Source: Embleya sp045207655
Lineage (GTDB): Bacteria > Actinomycetota > Actinomycetes > Streptomycetales > Streptomycetaceae
Assembly: GCF_045207655.1 (NCBI RefSeq)
Contig: NZ_CP108785.1
Span: 1,860,001-1,924,000, forward strand
DNA: 64,000 nt
Direction of reading: 5' to 3'
Made by a program: the position numbers and the translations under genes. The notes beneath the pieces are model-generated. The model did not search any database and had not been told where the DNA came from. It saw only the letters and a program-made list of their open reading frames with translations. The first letter of the stretch is position 1; each line of letters starts with the position of its first letter. Of this stretch, positions 61,541 to 64,000 are shown piece after piece.

Positions 61541-63055
61541 ATGGCGGATTTCGTCGCGGCAATCGATCAGGGCACCAGCAGCACCCGTTTCATGGTTTTC
61601 GACCATGCCGGCAACGTGGTCGGGCGCCAGCAGTTGGAGCATCGGCAGATCATGCCGCGCGCGGGGTGGGTGGAGCACAGCCCGGTGGAGATCTGGGAGC
61701 GCACCCGTTCGGTGATCTCCAGTGGGCTGAACCAGTACAACCTCACCCCCGCCGACTTCGCCGCGCTGGGCATCACCAATCAGCGCGAGACCACGGTGGT
61801 GTGGAATCGGCGCACCGGCCGGCCGTACCACAACGCCATCGTGTGGCAGGACACCCGGACCGACCGGATCGCCCACGCGTTGGAGCAGGACGGCCGGGGC
61901 GAGGTGATCCGGGCGAAGGCGGGCCTGCCGCCGTCGACCTACTTCGCGGCGGGCAAGGTGCAGTGGATCCTGGAGAACGTCGACGACGTGCGCCGGGACG
62001 CCGAGCGGGGCGACGCGATCTTCGGCACCATCGACACCTGGTTGTTGTGGAACCTGACCGGCGGGGTCCGCGGCGGGGTGCACGTCACCGATGTCACCAA
62101 CGCCTCGCGCACGATGCTGATGGATCTGCGCACGCTGGACTGGGACGAGGAGTTGTTGTCCTTCTTCGACATCCCGCGGAGCATGTTGCCGACCATTCGC
62201 CCGTCGGGCTACCCGGACGGCTACGGCGAGTCGCCCGACACGAGTCCGCTCGTGGGCATCCCGTTGACCGGCACGCTGGGCGACCAGCACGCGGCCACGG
62301 TGGGTCAGGTGTGCTTCGCCGAGGGCGAGGCGAAGAACACCTACGGCACCGGCAACTTCATGCTCCTCAACACCGGCAACCGGATCGTGCGCTCCGAGCA
62401 CGGCCTGCTGACCACGGTCGCCTACCACTTCGCGGGGCAGGATCCGGTGTACGCGCTGGAGGGCTCGATCGCGGTGACCGGGTCGGCGGTGCAGTGGTTG
62501 CGCGACCAGTTGCACATCATCAAGAAGGCCGCGGACAGCGAGACGTTGGCCCGCCAGGTCCAGGACACGGCCGGGGTGTACTTCGTGCCGGCCTTCTCCG
62601 GTCTGTTCGCGCCGTACTGGCGCAGCGACGCGCGCGGCGCGATCGTCGGCCTGGCCCGCTATCACGACGTGGGCCACATCGCCCGGGCCACGTTGGAGGC
62701 GATCTGCTATCAGAGTCGCGACGTGGTCGACGCGATGGCCAAGGACTCGGGTGTGGCGCTGAGCGTGCTGAAGGTGGACGGCGGGGTCACCGAGAACAGC
62801 CTGTGTATGCAGATCCAGGCCGACGTGCTGGGGGTGCCGGTGATCCGGCCGACCGTCCCGGAGACCACCGCGCTGGGCGCGGCGTACGCCGCCGGTCTCT
62901 CGGTCGGTTTCTGGCGCGACACCGACGAGTTGCGGGCCAACTGGAACCAGGACGCCCGTTGGGAACCGGAGTGGGACCGCGAGCGCCGGGAGAGCGGTTA
63001 CGCGGACTGGAAGCGGGCGGTGCAGCGCACCTTGGACTGGGTGCCGAACGGGTGA
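61541..63055 (+). CDS. glpK: Glycerol kinase
   Basis: A 504-residue FGGY-family kinase that traps glycerol as glycerol-3-phosphate using ATP. Motifs: VAAIDQGTSSTRFMVFDHAG, IGITNQRETTVVWNRRTGRP, AIVWQDTRT, GTIDTWLLWNLTGG, GDQHAATVGQVCF and KNTYGTGNFMLLNTGN, then LKVDGGVTENSLCMQIQADV. ATG 61541 follows GGAGG. Third gene of the glycerol operon, 76 bases after glpF, ending at a strong hairpin. Confidence 0.97.
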   Translation: MADFVAAIDQGTSSTRFMVFDHAGNVVGRQQLEHRQIMPRAGWVEHSPVEIWERTRSVISSGLNQYNLTPADFAALGITNQRETTVVWNRRTGRPYHNAIVWQDTRTDRIAHALEQDGRGEVIRAKAGLPPSTYFAAGKVQWILENVDDVRRDAERGDAIFGTIDTWLLWNLTGGVRGGVHVTDVTNASRTMLMDLRTLDWDEELLSFFDIPRSMLPTIRPSGYPDGYGESPDTSPLVGIPLTGTLGDQHAATVGQVCFAEGEAKNTYGTGNFMLLNTGNRIVRSEHGLLTTVAYHFAGQDPVYALEGSIAVTGSAVQWLRDQLHIIKKAADSETLARQVQDTAGVYFVPAFSGLFAPYWRSDARGAIVGLARYHDVGHIARATLEAICYQSRDVVDAMAKDSGVALSVLKVDGGVTENSLCMQIQADVLGVPVIRPTVPETTALGAAYAAGLSVGFWRDTDELRANWNQDARWEPEWDRERRESGYADWKRAVQRTLDWVPNG

Positions 63056-63065
63056 GGCCGGCCGT

Positions 63066-63113
63066 CGGGTGGATCGCGGGGTCGCCCGGGCGGGCGGCTC
63101 CGCGATCCACCCG
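63066..63113. terminator. Bidirectional hairpin terminator
   Basis: Perfect 14-bp stem (CGGGTGGATCGCGG at 63066-63079 with 63100-63113), 20-base loop, between convergent glpK and the flavin monooxygenase gene. Confidence 0.85.
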
Positions 63114-63121
63114 ATCGGGTC

Positions 63122-64000
63122 TCACGCCACGCGTGCCGCGGCGCCCTCCTCCCGGACCGGCCCGATGCCCAGGTTCTCGCGCAGGGTGCCGCCGGTGTAC
63201 TCGGCGCGCAGCGAGCCGCGTTCCTGGAGCAACGGCACCACCTTGTCGACGAACTCGTCGAGGCCGGTGGGGGTCAGGTGCGAGCCCAGGATGAATCCGT
63301 CCGAGCCGTCCTGCTGCACGAACGTGTCGATCCGCTCGGCCACCTGTTCCGGGGTGCCGACGAACTCGGTGCGGCCGAACACATGGATGGCCAGGTCGCG
63401 CAGCGAGTACGAGTTGGCCTCGGCCAGCGCGCGCCACTCGGCCACCCTGCGATGCGCGTCCTCGGCGATCCGGGCGCGGCCGCGGATCACCGCCGGTCCG
63501 TCGGGGTCGGGTTCCACGTCGGGCAGGGGACCGTCCGGGTCGTAGCCGGACAGGTCGCGGTTCCAGACCGTCTCGAGCAGGATCTGCGCGGTACGTCCGC
63601 CGATCTGGCGCCGGGTGATGTCGCGGTGCCGCTCGACGGCGTCGGCCTCGCTCTCGCCGAGCACGAAGGACGCGGACGGCAGCAGCTTGACCGAACCGGC
63701 GGGCCGGCCCAGGCGGGTGGCCCGGGCCTGTATGTCGCGGTAGAACTCCTGGGCCTCGTCCAGCCGGTGGTACGGGGAGAAGATCGCGTCCGCTCCGCCG
63801 GCGGCGAAGTCGCGACCCTGCGGTGAGACGCCGGCCTGCAGGATCACCGGCCGGCCCTGCGGGCCGCGCGGTGTGCCGAACCGGCCGGAGATGTCGAACT
63901 GCTCGCCGGTGAACGAGAATTCGCCGGCCTTGGGATCGCGCAGGAAGACACCCGCCGCCTGGTCGGCGGCCACCGCGTCCGCCGCCCAGGAGTCCCACAG
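63122..64000 (-). CDS. LLM-class flavin-dependent monooxygenase (NtaA/SnaA/DszA type), 5' part outside window
   Basis: The last 293 or so codons of a bacterial-luciferase-like monooxygenase; the N-terminal third lies beyond the right edge. Visible signature: VILQAGVSPQGRDFAAGGAD, IFSPYHRLDEAQEFYRDIQA and GTPEQVAERIDTFVQQDGSDGFILG, which is the xenobiotic/NtaA subgroup ending. It uses FMNH2 supplied by a separate reductase to oxidise organosulphur, amine or chelate compounds. Convergent with glpK. Confidence 0.92.
   Translation of the reverse strand: MWDSWAADAVAADQAAGVFLRDPKAGEFSFTGEQFDISGRFGTPRGPQGRPVILQAGVSPQGRDFAAGGADAIFSPYHRLDEAQEFYRDIQARATRLGRPAGSVKLLPSASFVLGESEADAVERHRDITRRQIGGRTAQILLETVWNRDLSGYDPDGPLPDVEPDPDGPAVIRGRARIAEDAHRRVAEWRALAEANSYSLRDLAIHVFGRTEFVGTPEQVAERIDTFVQQDGSDGFILGSHLTPTGLDEFVDKVVPLLQERGSLRAEYTGGTLRENLGIGPVREEGAAARVA

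Overview
The window is about 70 percent GC, with strong third-position GC bias, GTG/TTG starts, ATGA-type overlaps and gene families typical of filamentous actinomycetes: PopR/ClpP pair, DUF574 methyltransferase, streptogrisin-type protease, a single-chain acyl-CoA carboxylase and DUF2252. It looks like chromosomal accessory sequence from Streptomyces or a close relative such as Embleya or Kitasatospora. That is inference from gene content; no rRNA or tRNA gene is visible.

Layout. 1-3.7 kb: a two-component system (response regulator plus kinase) divergent from a lipoprotein and an efflux adaptor gene. 4-6 kb: two overlapping clpP genes and a convergent PopR/ClgR-like regulator. 6-11 kb: aldo/keto reductase behind a MerR-type promoter, a D-aminoacylase-like amidohydrolase and a phytoene-desaturase-like oxidoreductase. 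10.8-13.4 kb: a decayed DUF1772 gene and a TetR regulator, separated by a hexanucleotide repeat and an IS110-family element. 13.8-18.7 kb: lipoprotein, VOC protein, WD40 remnant, secreted serine hydrolase and DHFR-like protein. 18.9-23.8 kb: an orphan NarL-type histidine kinase and an ABC exporter whose permease is frameshifted.

24.4-25.8 kb holds the most interesting locus: a 27-codon precursor peptide ending in an aromatic core (TWFIWYS), followed by one cytochrome P450. This is the two-gene architecture of atropopeptides (tryptorubin family). A perfect TGTGA-N6-TCACA palindrome lies upstream, and a stem-loop lies between the two genes.

26.4-36 kb: an 1828-residue single-chain acyl-CoA carboxylase, then convergent genes for a vWA/HExxH protein, a MoxR-type AAA ATPase and an unknown partner. 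36-46.3 kb: membrane protein, PadR pair, DUF2252 protein, LysR regulator, secreted serine protease, sigma factor with a membrane partner, and an EamA transporter divergent from an Lrp/AsnC regulator. 46.4-53.5 kb: cyclophilin, a membrane protein, an SDR/TetR pair, a frameshifted hydrolase, universal stress protein and a membrane-anchored hydrolase. 53.7-57 kb: DUF574 methyltransferase, a cyclodipeptide synthase with the NYH signature, and a GT4 glycosyltransferase. 57-64 kb: Asp23 protein, azoreductase, the glycerol operon glpD-glpF-glpK, and a flavin-dependent monooxygenase running off the right edge.

Much of the window consists of small regulator-plus-effector units with visible operator-like repeats. 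Two loci carry single-base frameshifts, and three are remnants or decayed genes (DUF1772, WD40) or an insertion element, which suggests a region under relaxed selection. The two natural-product loci (atropopeptide and cyclodipeptide) are each tiny and stand alone.
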